Positions 6,062 to 7,799 of a stretch of 7,799 nucleotides of DNA are shown here, in pieces. Every line of letters begins with the position of its first letter. Position 1 is the first letter of the stretch. Source of the stretch: CAZWSE01 sp964636575 (GTDB lineage: Bacteria; Pseudomonadota; Alphaproteobacteria; Rhodobacterales; Rhodobacteraceae); assembly GCA_964636575.1 (NCBI GenBank), contig CAZWSE010000125.1, forward strand, positions 1-7,799. Reading direction: 5' to 3'. The position numbers and the translations under genes are program-made. The notes beneath the pieces were generated by a model, which did not search any database, was not told where the DNA came from, and worked only from the letters and a program-made list of their open reading frames with translations.

Positions 6062-7504
6062 TCAGTTGACCAAAGTCGCCGCCGCAGCCGCAGCAGCACC
6101 TTCCACGCCAAACATGTTAATAATGCCGACAACCATGATCAAAGCGGATCCCATGAGGGCCGTCCACAGCACAGGGTTCGCACCGGTATCAAGCTCGTCA
6201 CGGTTGTCTTCCCCAAAGTACATGTAAAAAACGATCCGCAGGTAATAATAAGCCCCAATCACCGAGGCAATCACACCCGCAATCGCCAGCCAAGCGAGCC
6301 CCGCATCATAAGCCGCGCGCAACACGTAGAACTTGCCAAAGAACCCAAGCATGGGCGGAACACCAGCCAATGAGAACAGCAATACCAGCATCGCCAAGGC
6401 TTTACCCGGCTCCCGCTTGGAATACATGTTCAACGCAGAGATATCCGTAACAGGTGCACCGTCCTTTTCCATCATCAGAATGAACGCGAAGGTCCCGATG
6501 TTCATGGTCACATAGATCGCCATATAGATCAGCATCGCCTGCACACCAAAGACAGTGCCCGCCGCCAGCCCCATCAAGGCATAGCCCATGTGGGCAATGG
6601 ACGAAAACGCCATCAGACGCTTGATATTGGTCTGCCCAATCGCCGCAACAGCGCCCAAAAACATGGACAAAACAGACAAGAGCGCAATGACCTGCGACCA
6701 ATCCTGCACAGCGCCGCCAAAGGCATCATGCATAACACGGGCAAAAAGCCCGATGGCCGCGACCTTGGGGGCCGTGGCAAAGAAGGCCGTAACAGGCGTG
6801 GGCGAGCCTTCATAGACATCTGGCGTCCACATGTGGAACGGCACGGCGCTGACCTTGAAGGCCAGACCTGCAATCAAAAAGACCAGACCAAACAGCAACC
6901 CGATGGACACTTCGCCATGCACAGCCGTCTGGATAATGCCAGAGAACAGCGTCGTGCCCGCATAACCGTAGATCAACGACGCGCCATAAAGCAGCAGACC
7001 AGACGACAAAGCGCCCAGCACAAAGTACTTCAATCCAGCCTCGGTAGATTTGGCACTGTCACGGCGCAGCGATGCAACGACGTAAAGCGACAGGGATTGC
7101 AGCTCCAACCCCATATAAAGCGACATCAAATCACCGGCTGAGACCATCATCATCATGCCAACGGCACTCAGCGCGACAAGCAACGGATACTCAAACCGCA
7201 GCAAGTTGCGGCGGCTCATATATTCTTGGCTCATCACTAGAACAGCAGCGGCGGATAGCAAAATGGTAACCTTGGCAAAGCGCGCAAAACCGTCGTCGAT
7301 GAACAACCCGTTGAACGCCACGCGGGTGCCCTCACCCGTTATCCCGATCCAAACTGCAAGACCTGCCATCACAGCCGCAGTGATCCACACCAATGCAGGA
7401 CCAGCGCCGTCTTTGGCAGTATAAACAGCCCCCAGCAACGCAGCCATCGCAAAGAGCGACAGTATGATTTCAGGAAGGATGATGGTCAGATCAGCGGTCA
7501 GCAT
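6062..7504 (-). CDS. nuoN: NADH-quinone oxidoreductase subunit N (complex I)
   Basis: A 480-residue polytopic inner-membrane protein, the antiporter-like subunit N of complex I, which couples NADH oxidation by quinone to proton translocation. The sequence is hydrophobic throughout, consistent with about 14 membrane helices. Charged residues needed in this family sit at conserved places: Glu134 (GLELQSLSLY), Lys217 (AFKVSAVPFH), Lys247 (ATAPKVAAI) and Lys391 (LGFFGKFYVL); the PFHMWTPDVYEGSP signature is at 222-235. The frame is open to ATG 7570 inside nuoM, but ATG 7504 has AAGGAG nine bases upstream, begins with the usual MLTADL-type N-terminus and gives normal length. It is 13 bases downstream of nuoM and 25 bases upstream of birA, as the last complex I subunit in the operon. 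Confidence 0.97.
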   Translation of the reverse strand: MLTADLTIILPEIILSLFAMAALLGAVYTAKDGAGPALVWITAAVMAGLAVWIGITGEGTRVAFNGLFIDDGFARFAKVTILLSAAAVLVMSQEYMSRRNLLRFEYPLLVALSAVGMMMMVSAGDLMSLYMGLELQSLSLYVVASLRRDSAKSTEAGLKYFVLGALSSGLLLYGASLIYGYAGTTLFSGIIQTAVHGEVSIGLLFGLVFLIAGLAFKVSAVPFHMWTPDVYEGSPTPVTAFFATAPKVAAIGLFARVMHDAFGGAVQDWSQVIALLSVLSMFLGAVAAIGQTNIKRLMAFSSIAHMGYALMGLAAGTVFGVQAMLIYMAIYVTMNIGTFAFILMMEKDGAPVTDISALNMYSKREPGKALAMLVLLFSLAGVPPMLGFFGKFYVLRAAYDAGLAWLAIAGVIASVIGAYYYLRIVFYMYFGEDNRDELDTGANPVLWTALMGSALIMVVGIINMFGVEGAAAAAAATLVN

Positions 7505-7513
7505 ATCCCGACG

Positions 7514-7519
7514 CTCCTT
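7514..7519 (-). promoter_or_regulatory. Ribosome-binding site fixing the nuoN start
   Basis: A perfect AAGGAG on the minus strand overlaps the nuoM TAA stop and sits nine bases before ATG 7504. It decides for this start over the in-frame ATG at 7570 and points to tight coupling of nuoM and nuoN translation. Confidence 0.8.
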
Positions 7520-7799
7520 AGTTTGACACGACTTGGGTGGCAGCTTTTGCCGCGCCCAAGGCCGTGTCATAGTTTGAAACCAGCGCCTCTACCGAGGGGC
7601 CGATGATGTCGAGAACAAGCGCAGGGTACACGCCCAGCAAGAGGGTCATCACGACCAGTGGGGCAAAGATCACCCGTTCGCGGCGCGTCATATCCGTGAT
7701 CGTCTTCAGGCTTTCCTTGATCAGATCACCCATGACCACGCGGCGATAGAGCCACAGCGCATACCCGGCCGAGAAGATAACCCCCGTCGTCGCCACAGC
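7518..7799 (-). CDS. nuoM: NADH-quinone oxidoreductase subunit M, C-terminal end (truncated by window edge)
   Basis: The last 93 codons of an open frame that runs off the right edge of the window and ends in TAA at 7518. It resembles the C-terminus of NuoM, an antiporter-like proton-pumping subunit of complex I in the inner membrane. A membrane segment with GYALWLYRRVVMGD is followed by an amphipathic stretch and a last hydrophobic helix (FAPLVVMTLLLGVYPALVLDII), then a polar tail. The gene lies directly upstream of nuoN with a 13-base gap, the normal nuoM-nuoN order. The residues with known roles in proton transfer lie outside the window, so completeness cannot be judged. Confidence 0.92.
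   Translation of the reverse strand, partial: AVATTGVIFSAGYALWLYRRVVMGDLIKESLKTITDMTRRERVIFAPLVVMTLLLGVYPALVLDIIGPSVEALVSNYDTALGAAKAATQVVSN

Noticed and set aside
5347..6069. 240-codon open frame on the plus strand opposite birA
   Set aside because: It lies entirely antisense to a gene with clear catalytic motifs, shows no recognisable domain, and its composition is what a GC-rich coding strand produces in reverse.
6037..6132. Extended birA start at ATG 6132 inside nuoN
   Set aside because: The added residues are encoded by the nuoN 3' end in another frame and resemble no DNA-binding domain; ATG 6036 starts right before the ligase domain.
6590..7141. 183-codon open frame on the plus strand opposite nuoN
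   Set aside because: Antisense to a well-supported membrane subunit; Gln/Arg/His-rich translation with no domain, typical of the reverse complement of hydrophobic codons.
7505..7570. Extended nuoN start at ATG 7570 inside nuoM
   Set aside because: The extra 22 residues are polar and basic and come from the nuoM 3' end; AAGGAG before ATG 7504 and normal family length favour the shorter form.
1..7799. tRNA, rRNA, CRISPR array, insertion sequence or phage genes
   Set aside because: No cloverleaf-like segment, regularly spaced repeats, transposase motifs or terminal inverted repeats were seen; the window is filled by core genes.

Overview
The window looks like chromosomal core sequence from an alphaproteobacterium of the Rhodobacteraceae, most likely the Roseobacter group. 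The clues are a moderately GC-rich composition, a truncated protein at the left edge ending in a VPLPA-CTERM sorting tail (a signal concentrated in that family), and the gene order nuoM-nuoN-birA-coaX-rnj. I saw no mobile element, CRISPR array, rRNA or tRNA, and every complete gene has an intact reading frame.

Left part, plus strand (1-2767): the last 39 codons of a surface or secreted VPLPA-CTERM protein, closed by a strong intrinsic terminator with a UNCG-type loop. Then a 304-residue GT2-like glycosyltransferase carrying a DVD metal motif. After a 166-base gap holding a candidate promoter and several inverted repeats comes an RhlE-type DEAD-box RNA helicase of 483 residues with a long charged, low-complexity tail. 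A bidirectional terminator (2773-2805) separates this helicase from the convergent minus-strand operon.

Right part, minus strand (7799 down to 2826), read in transcription order: the C-terminal end of nuoM, nuoN (both proton-pumping membrane subunits of respiratory complex I), birA (biotin protein ligase without a DNA-binding domain), coaX (type III pantothenate kinase) and rnj (ribonuclease J). Spacings are 13, 25, 13 and 3 bases, so this is the tail of the nuo operon carrying cofactor and RNA-processing genes. birA and coaX both feed acetyl-CoA carboxylase chemistry, through biotin attachment and CoA synthesis. Ribonuclease J and the convergent helicase are both RNA-metabolism enzymes but sit in separate transcription units.

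Four starts were moved downstream of the longest open frame on ribosome-binding-site, terminator-overlap and family-length grounds: glycosyltransferase (235), coaX (5273), birA (6036) and nuoN (7504). I found no clearly undescribed system. The points most worth a second look are the structured leader of the helicase, a gene-boundary sequence at the birA start that resembles a recurrent Rhodobacteraceae motif, the Gly-to-Ala change in the BirA biotinyl-AMP loop, and the VPLPA-CTERM tail next to a glycosyltransferase.
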